Origin: Leptodontidium sp. MPI-SDFR-AT-0119
Taxonomy: Eukaryota; Ascomycota; Leotiomycetes; Helotiales; Leptodontidiaceae
Direction of reading: 5' to 3'
Assembly (NCBI GenBank): GCA_020726505.1
Contig: JAHLEZ010000035.1
Location: 186,001-250,000, forward strand
Length of the DNA stretch: 64,000 bases
Below, piece after piece: positions 49,211 through 61,070 of the stretch. Numbering within the stretch: position 1 is the stretch's first letter; each line of letters starts with the position of its first letter. Under the pieces are notes generated by a model that saw only the letters and a list, made by a program, of their open reading frames with translations, did no database searches and was not told the origin of the DNA. A program made the position numbers and the translations under genes.

Positions 49211-50562
49211 CCTAATTATTAATAAGGGCAAGCAATATGCTATGATAAGGAATTAAGATATAAACTTTGTCTCCGATCGAATCACTTTCAAACCTCTGCT
49301 GCAACGCTCCATGCGTATCAGATTCAGTTCCAAACTAGCAGACCACTGCCGTTTGGCTCTCTTCCGCACCTACCATAACAAGCTCCCCTCTTTTGGTCCA
49401 GGCTTCACCTTCTCTTCTGCTCTCAGATTCCCCACTCAGGGTGTTCAGAGGTAATCTCGCAGGACGCCTGTGCCTGCCAACCAATAAAAGACGTTGAGAA
49501 AGATTGGTCTTTAGTGACGTAATCAACTGCAAAAGGATGAGCGACGAAATTAGACTGATCATTTCCACCGACAACCACACGGGGTGTTGGACGAGGCGTT
49601 TCACAGCAGTGTATGTGTGGCAATGTCAAAGTTAAGCGAGGTTGGCCTAAGTTTCATGGCCCCAACTCTTACCCATATATGTCTCAAAATGTCAGAGGGT
49701 GGTTACGCTCGATATGAATCACATGCACTTTCTTAGATAATTGATATGGTAGCTGAACAAATATTTTAAGACAGGTTGCATCCATCTGGGCTGTCCAGCG
49801 GTTCTTCCCGGCAGGCAGCCTGAAATTTGGCTGTGCAAAGGCGGGAATCACACGACTACCCAACACATCACGTGTCAGCCTGAGCCAATCATACGAAGTG
49901 TTGCCCCAAGCCAAGTGATTGGGTGAACCCGTGTTTGCAAGTATGATGCGCATGAGCTGCAAGCCGGACAAAATGCTCTCGGCGCTGAACCTAGGGCTGA
50001 GTGGAGGGGGCAGGCGGAAGCCAACTTGTGCTGTTGAGTCCTTCGTTGTGTGCTAAGTACCAAGAGATATGCGATGGAAACGAAGTCATAGTTTAGTTTC
50101 CATCTTAGACAGGCTGTCGGAATTGTTTGCGCAGAATTCAAGTTTTCAGGCATTAGTTGGTTCTTCCATTTTAGCCATCAAGACATCTCCCGTGCCTATC
50201 TCGTATTAGACAGGAAGGCATAATCAGAGACTTTTTGGGCTGTGCGACTCCTTCGTATGAGACTTATGAGAGACAATTCGAAGAATCCAAACGTAATGGT
50301 CATGATCAGCCGCAACGCAGTGACGGAATTTCCCTCCACCATCCATCCTCGATCGGGCGATCAGAAGTCTCCTGTTCATACACCCTCTTATATAATTCAT
50401 TGTACAGCAGGTAAGTTCTAAAAAGCCCACCTACTTTCGCGACAACCAAGTTCCTTATACCCGATTGAATTATCGAGTAGCACTCTCAAAAAGTCCGTTA
50501 CCTTTGTCAACTAAGTCTCCGAACCAACTCTGTCCTACCCCCATCCACCCATCCTCGTCATC
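49211..50562. other. intergenic, no gene recognised
   Basis: Short overlapping minus-strand frames (49335-49604, 49684-49971, 49875-50153) have no domains or shared splice signals. The right part is the upstream region of the GH64-CBM6-GH18 gene. Nothing else was seen. Confidence 0.4.
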
Positions 50563-53500
50563 ATGGTCAACACGCTCAACATCAACCTCAAAAATACCAC
50601 GTCCGGAACCGTCTATGCTTATGTCACCGGTCGTTCCATCAACAACAACAATGCACTCTGCCTCATGAAAGCGAATGGCAGGGAACCTTACTATCCTGCT
50701 TCCCCTCCTACAACTCAAAGCCCCTTGGCCGTCGACTGCGCCATTCGCCTTGGGCCCCCCAGGCTCCACAATCACTGTCATAATCCCCCAGCTTGCCGCA
50801 GCGCGTATCTGGTTCTCCATCAACAGTCCCCTCATCTTCCTCTTGAACCCAGGTCCAGGACTTGTTGAGCCCTCGGTCACGAATCCATCTGACCCGAATA
50901 TCAACTCCTTGTGGGGGTTCTGCGAATTGACACTCAACAGCCAGCAGCTTTATGCGAACATCTCCTACGTCGATTTTGTTTCGATTCCCATCTCATTATC
51001 CCTGACCAACGCCTCTGGCAAGACTCAGCAGGTCAATGGCATTCCTAAGGACGGACTTGACACTGTTTGTAAAGGCTTGGTTGCTCAAAATGCTGGCCGA
51101 TGGCTATGGAATGGGACAAATTGATCATTAAGTCGTCTACGGGACAGGTTCTTAGGGCGCTCAGTCCTAATCTTGGCATCGTGATGAATCCGTCTCTCTT
51201 CTATGGGTACTTCGAACCTTATGTCAATCTTGTCTGGGACAAATATCGTAACACGGCCAGTTTCGGTCGACACGCAGGCGGGATTCGGTGTCGTTGAAGG
51301 CACAGTCTCTGGTAATCTTCTTAACTTCAGTGGCCTTGCCAGCTACTTCAAACCCAGCACAAGGGACATTTTCTCCTGCAGCACCGGGCCATTCGTCACT
51401 AATACAGACGCCACGAGAGGCTTGACTCCACGTCTTGCCGCTGCTCTTAACCGCTCAACGCTGCTATCTTCGTCCTTTGAACCCGCCGCCCAGGCAAGTG
51501 CATACCAATACCCCATCACGAACCATTACTCCCACGCATAGTTCACACAGCAAACCTCGATACGAGGGGTTATGCCTTCCCATACGATGACGTTGCACCG
51601 AGCGGTGGACTTGACCAATCAGGTTCAGTTTTCGACCCGGATCCCTCCCTCCTCACTATTGTTGTCGGTGGCGACCAGACTTTTCCACTCGACGCAGCAT
51701 CCCGCATCCAGGCCGAAAACTTTGACACTAACAATGGAATAAAGACAGAACCTACCACAGATGTGGATGGAGGGCCGCAACATCGGCTGGATCGCCAACG
51801 GAGATTGGGGTTGGGTACAACAAAGTTGACTTCCACAGCAGCGGTATGAATGTGTTCACTGCACGAGTTGCCTCGGGAGCCGCGCCCGGGTCAGCGGGAC
51901 AGTGCAGTTGAGGATAGATAGCCTGACAGCAACGCCGGTAGCGAGTTTTTCTATTACCAATACAGGGGGGTGGCAGAGTTGGACGACAGTTACGGGTGGA
52001 CATGACCAGCAAGTTGACCGGGGTCCATACTGTGTATTTGTGGTTTGCCAGTGCTCAGCCAGAGGATTTTCTTAATGTGAATTGGTTTACATTTGGCAAC
52101 GAGGTCGCCACCAACAGGGCCTTCAAGACTGTTGCTTATTTTTGTGAATTGGGTACGTTACGGTTCATCTAAGTTTTGAGTTTTCATTATATTGCGTGCT
52201 ATTTCGGAATTTTCAGCTCGGGATATGGTAAGACTAAGCCAGCACCGATGTTACCTTGTTTCGAAACTCCCCGAGCTTGCCTGATTATCCACTAGAAATC
52301 ACTGTTGCAGTTCTCAATTACTCTGTTGTACTTGCTAGTCATCTTTAACATTGCGTGCTAAATTCTTATGAATAGGCAATTTATGCGCGAAACTACAATC
52401 CGCAGGACCTGCCAGGGGACCAGCTCACGCATATCAACTATGCGTTTGCAAATGTTAAACCCGACACCGGAGAAGTGTACGTATCTACAATTCAGCATCA
52501 AAATATATACTACAGATGAAATTACAGCTACTGACAAAGCTGGTAATAGCGTTTTGACCGATCCCTGGTCTGACACAGACAAGCACTATCCGACTGACTC
52601 TTGGAATGACGTCGGAACTAATGTGTATGGCTGCGTCAAGCAACTATTCCTTCTCAAAAAGAAGTACAGGAATTTGAAGGTGCTACTTTCCATTGGTGGA
52701 TGGTCGTATAGGGACAACTTTGCAAGACCGGCGAGCACTCCGCAAGGCAGGGCGAAATTTGCTCAGAGTGCAGTCCAACTTGTCAAAGACTTGGGATTTG
52801 ACGGTAAAGGAGTCAGCTTTCCTTTTGGGGTGTGATTACTAATGAATGTCAGGTATTGACATCGATTGGGAGTATCCTGCGGGTATGTCAAAGCTTCCGT
52901 TACGATGATATTCTCGGTTTACTTACGTACAACTGCAGATGATGGCCAGGCCCGAAACTTTGTGGACCTTCTCAAAGAAGTTCGAGCAGTAAGTCATGTA
53001 ACCCCGAAGCCCACTTAGCAACCACTGAAGTTGTTCATCTAATAGGCGTTGGATGCGTACTCTGCCCAAGCCGCTGGTGGATACAGGTTCCTTCTAACTT
53101 CTGTGTGTCCAGCTGGTAAGTGTTCCTGTTGTCTCCCCAGCCGTCAGATATTAATGAACTTTGAACAAAGGCCCTACGAACTACAAAATGCTACATCTAA
53201 ATGAGATGGACAAATATTTGGATTTCTGGAATCTTATGGCGTAAGCAGCAATACTTACCTCAATATGTTAGGCTCAAACTGCTAACTAGCTCACAGCTAT
53301 GATATGGCTGGCTCTTGGGACTCCGTAACTGGCCACCAAGGAAACGTCTACAAATCGACAAGCAACCCATCTAGCACCCAATTTAGCGCGGATGATGCAA
53401 TCGAATACTGCACCACAACCGGTGGAATCGCCCCACAAAAGATGATCCTCGGGATGCCAATCTACGGCCGCGCATTCCTCAACACTGACGGCCCTGGGAA

Positions 53501-53924
53501 GCCCTATGGCGGAGTCGGCAGCGCCGAACCCCCTGGAAGCTGGGAAGCTGGTGTGTGGGACTACAAGGCGTTGCCCCGCCCTGGAGCTACGGAACAGCTC
53601 GACTCTAGTTTGATAGCAAGTTGGAGTTATGATCCTGCGAGAAGGACGATGGTCACATACGATACGCCCCAAGTGGAAAAGCTAAAGGCGGATTATATTA
53701 AGCAGAAGGGACTTGGTGGCGCGATGTGGTGGGAGAGTAGCGCAGATAAGAAGGGAACTCAGAGTTTGGTTTGGGTTGTTGCTAATGCCCTTGGAGGTGA
53801 GAACTACGCAACTCTGGACAAGAGTAATAACCTCTTGAATTATCCACAGTCCAAGTACGATAACTTGCGGCAACAGTTCCAGGGGAGCCGAGTGGTAATG
53901 GTGCGGAGTGGAGCAAAGTTGTAG
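50563..53924 (+). pseudogene. GH64 beta-1,3-glucanase - CBM6 - GH18 chitinase fusion, 5' half frame-broken
   Basis: Three domains follow one another on one strand. Part 1 (50563-51690) is a thaumatin-like GH64 glucanase: NTTSGTVYAYVTGRSINNNN, WFSINSPLIFLLNPGPGLVE, FSGLASYFKPSTRDIFSCST and AAALNRSTLL. Part 2 (51690-52105) is a CBM6 carbohydrate-binding module: IQAENFDTNNGIKTEP, GWIANGDW and TNTGGWQSWTTV. Part 3 (52106-53924) is a GH18 chitinase: [40 protein letters not shown], the catalytic [23 protein letters not shown] and [13 protein letters not shown]. Parts 1 and 2 change frame about seven times (near 50746, 51100, 51250, 51530, 51780, 51890 and 52000), whereas part 3 stays in frame across about six normal introns. 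CBM6 runs into the first GH18 strand without a stop, so this was one gene. It would cut beta-1,3-glucan and chitin. No signal peptide is visible at the first ATG. The GH18 part alone could still be expressed. Confidence 0.82.
52106..53924 (+). CDS. GH18 chitinase domain, apparently intact reading frame
   Basis: This is the part of the fusion that could still encode an enzyme. From KTVAYFCEL (about 52122) the reading passes through GTACGT and GTAAGA donors and an 11-base candidate exon (about 52219-52229) to [13 protein letters not shown] (52376). Later exons are interrupted by introns starting at about 52804, 52882, 52989, 53115 and 53241, all with GTAAG or GTATG donors. [13 protein letters not shown] spans the second of these introns and supplies the DxxDxDxE motif, whose last Glu is the catalytic acid. 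NLMAYDMAG supplies the conserved Tyr/Asp. The last exon (53297-53924) is long and open. No separate start codon with a signal peptide was found, so expression would need the upstream reading frame or an internal start. Product: endo- or exochitinase. Confidence 0.7.
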
Positions 53925-54955
53925 TGGTTGTTTTGTCTTTCTTTTGTTCAGTCTTAGTTCTTGACAAACTGTTGGTGCAATTGTTATCCCTGTTATTTAA
54001 TACTTAACCCGATTTAGTTCTGGGTTGAGTTCACGTCTCAGTTTGATTCAGGTGCCAACACTTTGATGTGAACTCCATCTCATGCTATCAGATTCATTGA
54101 TTGTGCAAAGTGGGTCACTGATCTAAAACAAGCCCTTTTAGAGATTGACGTATGGGAAATTGGAGAAAGTTGCTGTTGATGTTAATGATTCAAGGGCAAG
54201 AGGGGTGAATTATGGATATCGATTCCTTTACCGGTTGATAGTACATATGAGGAAGGCTCTACATTACTTATTACTCCTTTCCTCCTCCAAATTTCTTTGC
54301 TACCTTGTGCCTGCGGCAAGCCTCTAATCTCACCTTCTTCGGGTATCGGCCCCCTTGCCTCCGGCCAGAATCCATCTCATGCGGCCAATCAAGGCAGAGA
54401 CCAAGGCCATCACCTCCACTTTCTGTTGGATATCCGTATCGCGCGTCTATTGTGCAACAATTCTGATTTCCCAAGACATTGTCGACCACAACCTTAGAAC
54501 CCCTTGCCATCTAGCTTGCCACCCAACTCAAGGGGCGGGGATCAACATAAGATTACAGAGTTACAGGGCCAAGGCTTGTTTTACTACGATAGGCTTGACC
54601 GACTAAAACAACCAAGATGAACTTTGATTGGCGGCGGTGTGGTCGCACATGCAGCATTGCCCCGCCCGCCTGAAAAGCTTTCCTTGACTTCACGTTCCCA
54701 TAGTGATCTTCGGGCAAAGTCTTGTTGGGAACAAAGCCAGAGTATATTTTAATAGCGACTGCTCGTACATATGGAAAGGCTTAAGGGGCATGAGTGGGAA
54801 GCAATAGTTGTATAGAGAGAATAAAGTTAGTTGTTTGGCTCGCTACAGAATAGACTTTCTAATTTCTCGTCACCTTGCAGATACTTCTGCTCTTACGGCT
54901 GCACTGATTCGCCAATATATTCGAACCCGATCAACTCCCCGACCGTACTACCAAC

Positions 54956-54993
<38 letters not shown>

Positions 54994-55576
54994 GGCTGTT
55001 TCCATCAATCTCATACTCTTCTCCATACGCAGGACATGTGTCGTGATGATGGGTCCCAAAGCTTGATAGCGTACTCAATTCGCTCTTGGCTAGCAAGAAA
55101 TTTACCAGCCCTCGCTTCAATTACAAGACGCATACGAAGTAAGCACCCGGGCCCTTCCAAACATCCAATATACTAGTTAGCACTCATTCGGCATATTCTA
55201 GAACCAGATATTTTATACTTTCAGGTGGCGAATTCTCCATCGAGAAGCCTGCATCGACATTCGACTAAGCTGAATTGTAGAACCGAGTGGGTGTATAATT
55301 CACAACTAGCACAAGCGCCACCGATGGATATTGGCCTAGCCTAAATAGGTTTAAACTCCGAGCTCTGGAGTCGGAATCCCGGGTTGCCTAAGAAACAGTA
55401 GTATACGACATGAGGCCAGGTGAAACATGCGGCCCAATCGAAATTCGCTAAAAGTTCGAGATAGGGGAACGTAATCAACGAAGTAAACAAACTGTAGCTA
55501 GTTAAAATAGATAGCTGACGCAGGCGCTTTTCTTTTCAAGAAGCCGAACCCAAAACGAAGAACCAGTTCCCACACG
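53925..55576. other. intergenic, no gene recognised
   Basis: This includes the chitinase 3' UTR, several short domainless frames (54145-54327, 54271-54510, 54355-54606) and a 35-base C run at 54957-54991. The frames across that run are poly-proline or poly-glycine artefacts. Nothing else was seen. Confidence 0.45.
54957..54991. repeat. poly(C) run, 35 nt
   Basis: Thirty-five consecutive C on the plus strand, the longest mononucleotide run in the window. It lies in an intergenic region. Confidence 0.95.
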
Positions 55577-55805
55577 ATGTACAATACTAACGTGGACCTC
55601 AATGTTCCACGCTGGACCCAATTATCCTTCGCAGCGCAAAAAGGAAACGAAGAAGTGCTCTGCCCATACTCGCAGAAGCTGACGTTGATGTGAACGCACG
55701 CGACGATTCCGGTTAGACTGGCCTGTCATTCGCCGCTTCCAAGGGCCATGAGGGCGTGGTGCAGATATTGCTTGGGAGAGACGACGTCAGTCGAAACACC
55801 AGGGT
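55577..55805 (+). pseudogene. ankyrin-repeat gene fragment
   Basis: The plus strand reads WTQLSFAAQKGNEEVL, then, after a frame change, ILAEADVDVNARDDSG, a TAG stop, and TGLSFAASKGHEGVVQILLG. These are two consecutive ankyrin repeats (the G-TPL-xAA-x-GH-xx-VV-xLLL pattern). No further repeats follow. It is a short relic of an ankyrin protein gene, a family that is large and often rearranged in fungi. A stop and a frameshift make it non-coding. Confidence 0.7.
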
Positions 55806-56913
55806 GATGGTGAGTCGAATTCGAGAGAGAAAGCTTTTCATTAATCAAAACCTTCTGCTTTCGCTCCGCAGATGGAAATATAAACGACGAAACTTTCTCG
55901 AACAAACTTACCTGCACTCGAATTTCCTTTTCTCGCATGTTTCTACTGCATATCGACTTTCCATACTCATTCCTCCCGTTTTTCTGAGATAGGGTGTTTG
56001 GACGTGAAGGGGATCACCTAAAAAGCTTTAGGTACCGCTCGTTCTGTCTTTGTCGTTAAACCCATGTGCAATCTTGCTTAAATTAATAGTAGAACCGATG
56101 TCCAGAGCTTCGGGGGAGTTCATAAAGATAGGCACTCCTGTGTTGAGATCTCGTCTGCGAGGACCCTTGGTTTCTGCAGTGATATCTTCCGAGTTGTCGG
56201 AGCCGGGCGACATCGTTGTTTGTTATGACGGTGCCTGGAGAGTAGCTGGGGGATGAGAAAGCTCTTTTCTATGTATGGTCTATTCAAGAGTCTGACTTGC
56301 TGCAGGCGTTGAAAAGTGCTTCCATACGATACTGTGTTTACGGGAAGTCTTCCTTTTGGTACTTTCAAAACGAAGCAAGTCGTTCTAAAGCAGCCGGCGG
56401 CATATCACTTAAATCAACAGAGTGCGTTAGAATCAAAGACGAGGTGAAGGCTCCTGGTTGGCGTTGGGAATTGCATCCTGTGGGGAGGTTGTCCAAAGTG
56501 CACTAGTCCTCGCTTATTTGACGCTAAGCTTACTGCCTCTCTCCATGGTACCACTGCCCTCTTCTTGTCCCCTTCCTCAATCACCAAACTTTCGACAATT
56601 ATCAGAAGAGCTGTTTGGCGGTCACGCAACGCAAATTGCTCACGTCTTCACAAGGTATTGAAAGCAAGGTGAGTTAGGTTGGTTATCTCAATGCCCCCGC
56701 GCCTTCATTTGTTTACTTTCCCTTCCGCTGCCTTCCGCGCGCCATTTTTTGCCAAAAGAAAATGACGATGGGCCTTCGCGACCGCTTCTGGATCTCTTTC
56801 ACTGACATTGTCATTTACATAGCACCCTACCTCACCACCATACTGCCGGAGCCCGACCCCGACGACAACAAGTTAACTCGCAGACCTACACAACAAGATT
56901 TGGGTCTACCGCT
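55806..56913. other. intergenic, with a doubtful small minus-strand frame
   Basis: A minus-strand ATG frame at 56213-56028 (MSPGSDNSEDITAETKGPRR, 61 residues) looks weakly protein-like but has no supporting features. Other frames are short and overlapping. The right end is the promoter of the family gene at 56914. Confidence 0.35.
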
Positions 56914-58699
56914 ATGGAGGCAATACCCACAATAAAAGCTCTTATAGAGTTAAAGTCAACGCAGTTAGTGTTGGATGCAGTTAAGGGCGAGCTGAAGGCA
57001 CTTCGAGCTATTGTGATCAACAAGCCCGCAAGCTACCTTTTTGATGTTGCCCTGGATTTAAAAAAGCATTCCGCCAAGCTGTTGGAGTTGGCGAGTCAAG
57101 GAAAATCCACCTCATCTGCCGTAGCTTTTTCTGCCACCCCACGAGCGCCCACCCCGCTGCCCACCCTCGGTGGTGTTAAGTTCGAGGACCTGTACAATGC
57201 ATCGCCACCACGCCAGAGAGTCCCTGGCATTCCAAATATCTCTCCGAGTCATCTGCCCTTGAACGCAGACCCAAATAAAGGCACACAAACCTCTAAAAAC
57301 GGCGAAAAGAATACAGGCGAGAGGGATGGAGGAGGCGTTGCAGCAGATAATACTGCAGGTGTTCCCTCTTCATCCGAGATTACAAAAGTCGTTCCAGCAC
57401 CAGGCTCAAAGAATAGCTCAAGTCAACAAACAGAACGTGTTCTTCGTTCGAATAATCTTGCGGCCGAACATCCCACCCAAGTCAAAATGAACACATTGGA
57501 CAGCGCCCTTGGTTGTAAAGGTAGCTTTCGGAGTATGAAGAATAAGGCTGATGGATCTGCCGCTTCAAATATGCCTGCACCAAATGGCGCAAGAGATGAT
57601 GACGCTGGAGTTCCGTTGGAAGTGGTTGATACATCGAAGGAGAGTGTCAGATGGAGTAGAGAAAGCAGAACCAGAGAGTTCAACACTCGACATGCACCCG
57701 CCGAAGTGAACGATGTCAAGGAAGAAATTCATGTCGATTTGACATCCGATTCTGAGCTGGACTTGGAAGATCTTGTTACTTCAGCCTCCAGCGCAAATAC
57801 CACCAAGTAATCGCACCCTTCAGGAAACCTCCAAGCACAATCTTCTCTAGCTCGGGCTCCATCTTCCATTCTCAAGTCTGCTCAGGAGGAAGATTTGCCA
57901 AACGTGACGAACATTTTTGCTGCTTCTGTCCCATCCGGAAAGCGACCATTCTCCCCCGCTCCAGTTGACAGAGAACGCCAAGCTAAGAAATTCAAGGGAG
58001 GCTTGTCTGTTCAGTAAGATACCTTTCTTTCCCACAGCAAGTAGCTATCTAGAACCCAACAGCTAACCCTATTCCAGAAACGAAAAGGCTGTCTTGCTAG
58101 TCTACGATATCGAAGACGAGGATGACGAAGGTAATGAGCTAGAGGGCCAAGCAGTCTCTATCGAAGTACCCGAAAAGCTGCTTCGTCAAAATTCACAAAC
58201 AATCCACGCTCTGCTTCGTAAGAAAGAAAAGGGCAAAGGTAGCTTCGACCCTGAGGATAAGACCTGTTGGATTCCCAAGGTTTCACGAACAAAGCTGGCT
58301 CTCGAGTATGCCACGCTCTACATGCTTCCTTTCCTCGAGTATATCACCTCTAACAAACACCAAGAAGCCAAGGAGCTGCAAGTGTGTTCTGCCGGCATTC
58401 AGTTTGATCTCTTCCACCACTGGTGGTCATGGGTCAAATTGAGGCCTGGAAAGAATTTCAGGGAAATCACAAACCCATGGCGTAAGGACCGCATCTTGAT
58501 GATGGCTGCTGTTCTTGGTGCTTCTCCAGAATACATCACTGATGTGCAGAACTATAAGGTCAGAGCAAAGTCCCATAGCACAGAGGAAGCAGGCATGGCT
58601 TGGATTAACAAGCACCACCCGAGATGGTTGAAGCATAAGGATCCTGAGATGTATAAGCTGTTGAAGGCGAACGGAAAGCTGTGGAAGAAGGGAGAGTGA
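56914..58699 (+). CDS. paralogous-family protein, member 3 (in-frame TAA)
   Basis: Exon 1 (56914-58013) starts at ATG (MEAIPTIKALIELKSTQLVL). It encodes a helical N-terminus, then a disordered Ser/Thr/Pro-rich region, and ends in a basic patch (RQAKKFKGGLSVQ). A 64-nt phase-2 intron (58014-58077; GTAAGATACC donor, GCTAACCC branch, TTCCAG acceptor) precedes exon 2 (58078-58699). Exon 2 reads NEKAVLLVYDIEDEDDEGN, VSIEVPEKLLRQNS, FDPEDKTCWIPK, FHHWWSWVKL, NPWRKDRILMMAAVL, HHPRWLKHKD and LKANGKLWKKGE. The domain and intron site match the genes at 3376-5204 and 5902-8094. Exon 1 contains one in-frame TAA at 57808-57810, after NTTK; the frame continues coherently beyond it (SGNLQAQSSLARAPSS). Read through, the product is 573 residues; ending at TAA it is 298 and lacks the conserved domain. 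A C-to-T change of CAA would explain it. I found no intron of credible size that removes the stop. Function unknown. Confidence 0.72.
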
Positions 58700-60352
58700 G
58701 TGGTTCTTTAGATGCTGAGATAATGGAGGATTGTATCAAGACTGTTGGTGCTGTTGTTCTGCTCGTCGAATTGCTTTCGCCGAATTCTTGGGCTTTGTCA
58801 TAACCAAGAAGGGCACAAACGTGCAGGGTTGGAAAGAGTTTTTGTGTTAGTAGTAAGGAACATTAAAGCAAACACGGGTCCATTTTGAAAATCGTGTTTC
58901 CAGTGCAAACAGTGGGTAATGTTTTAAGCTGCTGTGTTCGGTTGGTCTCAGATGTAGCATCCGTTGCTGCGGAGCGAAACAGTTAAGTAAACACTCAACA
59001 TGAAAGGTGTCAGTAAGGTATTACCTAACTGCCAGCAGCTCATTTCATTTAAATTAAACTTCGGCGCTTTTGTTACATCTTCTGCGGCTGCGAGGCATTC
59101 TCCAGGACGGTGGGTTGATCAGAGAAAGGAGTTCTAGACGACGGAGCTTCCGCAATCTCTAGTTCGGCACTTACACCCACTATCTGATATCCAAACCTTC
59201 CTAAATTTTTACACCATCCTAACCTCATACCCAACCGCAGGGCTCTGCCTCCAACATCATCTCTCACTTCAGCCCCCTCACATTTAGATCTCGACATTTT
59301 CTCTCACCTTACTATTACTTCCACAACCATCGTCTCTCACCTGCGCATCCGAGAGAATTTACGAATGTAACGCCCCAAGTCGTCGTAGATTCCGAGCAAT
59401 CAACTCATAATGACCGGAACGATATGAGACACAACAAGTCAACCCATCCTAAAGATTTGCTAGGTTTCAGAGCAGGCAATAAATCCAACTTCTGATTCAT
59501 AACAAAGATAAGGACGCCAGCTTGATGTTAAAAAGAAACGAAAGAAAACCCCTCGGCTAGGTCGGTTGCTTTAGCCAACATTTGCAAAAAAGCAGAGAGT
59601 CTATCAACACCACCGCCGAGTGTTCAGCATAACCACCACGTCTGTTGTCGGGTAGCTTGTTTGGTAGAGGTTTGAGAGGTTAGGTTGAAAGAAATATATA
59701 CAGGCGGTGAAATACAAGTTGAGAAGATACAAATTGGAAATGGCAAATTCAGTGATAATACATGGTGGGCCAAGATAAAGAATGCAGGGGCGAGAAGGGG
59801 ATGGAATACATGATAGGGATAATGATATGATAAGAGATAAGGCATGAGTAAGCGAATAGAAGCAATACAAGGATAAGAATACATTTAAGATGGACACCAG
59901 TGGATAAGAGAATGAATACAAAGAAGCCGATGGACAGGATGAGAATAAGCAAACAAACAAAGAGAAGAATAGAATCTGCGGGGGCACTCAAACTGTATCC
60001 AAACAAGCTGGCGTTTGGCGGACTCAGCTCTGTTTTTCCTTCTGGTCGAACGTGCGATCAGCTGTTGAAAGTCTGCTTTTTTAAAAAATTGTTCCGGAAA
60101 AGCGCTTATTTCACTACAAATAACCCTCCTTCTTGTTTTGCCGGGCATCAGCCACTCGCTTAAGATCTCGGCCACCGCAGTGCCACGCGACGCGCGACCC
60201 AACATGAAGCTGCCTACTTCCTTGCGACATACTTGCGAGGTCGATATTTCTATTGTTTCCATTTCTTTCCGACCCCTTGAATAGGTGCAGATGGTCTTAG
60301 GCTTCCAGAACTCGGAAGTGAAGCCCCCACGAACTCCCCTCCGCCTACCACC
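58700..60352. other. intergenic, no gene recognised
   Basis: Frames at 59604-59987, 59624-59884 and 59749-60006 (-) overlap one another and read leucine/serine/tyrosine-rich sequence from AT-rich DNA; they look spurious. The frame at 59885-60466 (-) overlaps the start of the plus-strand gene at 60353 and has no domain. Nothing is supported. Confidence 0.4.
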
Positions 60353-61070
60353 ATGGCAGACCAGCCAGATGTCGGTGTTTACATCCATACTTCTCGGATG
60401 TCCAACGTCGTGGATGAACTGACAAACAAAGCCCCCATGGCCTCCGCATACAACGAAGCGCCCCAATTTTGCGACAGCTCACCTGGAGAAAACGCCACAA
60501 AATCTAATCTCAAGGTGCTTGACATGCACAATCCCACTCCCCTAGGTATGTCCCTCCCCAACCTGTTGTGAATATCCAGGCATCTGCTGCCAAAGTCCCC
60601 ATCCAGCGCCTCCTCCGCAACTACGCTGACAATCAAAAGCAGGAGATACATCGGTCTTGAAACCCCCAATCAAGCTCCCACGAAGGCACGGCAAGCGTCG
60701 ACGCGCACCAAACGGACAATTCATCAAGCCGCCATCCATGAAAAAGAATCCTCCAAAGATGTCGAAGACCAAACGGCGATATTACGAGAAGCTGGATAGC
60801 CGCATCTGGAGAGATTACACCCCGCAGCCAAAGAGAGTCAAGACCACAATGAGTAATGAGGAGAGATCGATGGCTACGAAGGCGAGGAAGGAGGAGAACA
60901 GAAGGAGGCGCGAGGAAGAGGTGGCTAGGAAGGATAAGGTCATGCAGGATTTGAAGGGGATGGTCCTTCAAGCAGAGGATACAAGATTGGTTGCGGAGGG
61001 CAGTTTTGGAAGAAAGAACGCTGTTCTGGGGAATCTGGGAGGCTTTGTGGATCAACTGAAGCAAGTGTGA
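60353..61070 (+). CDS. basic coiled-coil hypothetical protein
   Basis: Exons 60353-60545 and 60643-61070 are joined over a 97-nt intron (GTATGT donor, GCTGAC branch, AGCAG acceptor) and give 206 residues. The start is ATG in a favourable context (ACCATGGCAG, MADQPDVGVYIHTSRMSNVV). The N-terminal 65 residues are polar. The second exon is very basic (KLPRRHGKRRRAPNGQFIK, then KMSKTKRRYYEKLDSRIWRD), followed by a charged helix (SMATKARKEENRRRREEEVA) that is likely a coiled coil. Several overlapping basic stretches suggest nuclear localisation. The C-terminus (FGRKNAVLGNLGGFVDQLKQ) may be folded. No known domain was recognised. It is flanked by two other low-complexity proteins at this end of the window. 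Confidence 0.65.

Noticed and set aside
57775..57823. Short intron that would remove the TAA in the third family gene
   Set aside because: The candidate GTTACT...TTCAG interval is 49 nt, has a poor donor and would shift the frame; the GTAATC...CAG interval is only 17 nt.
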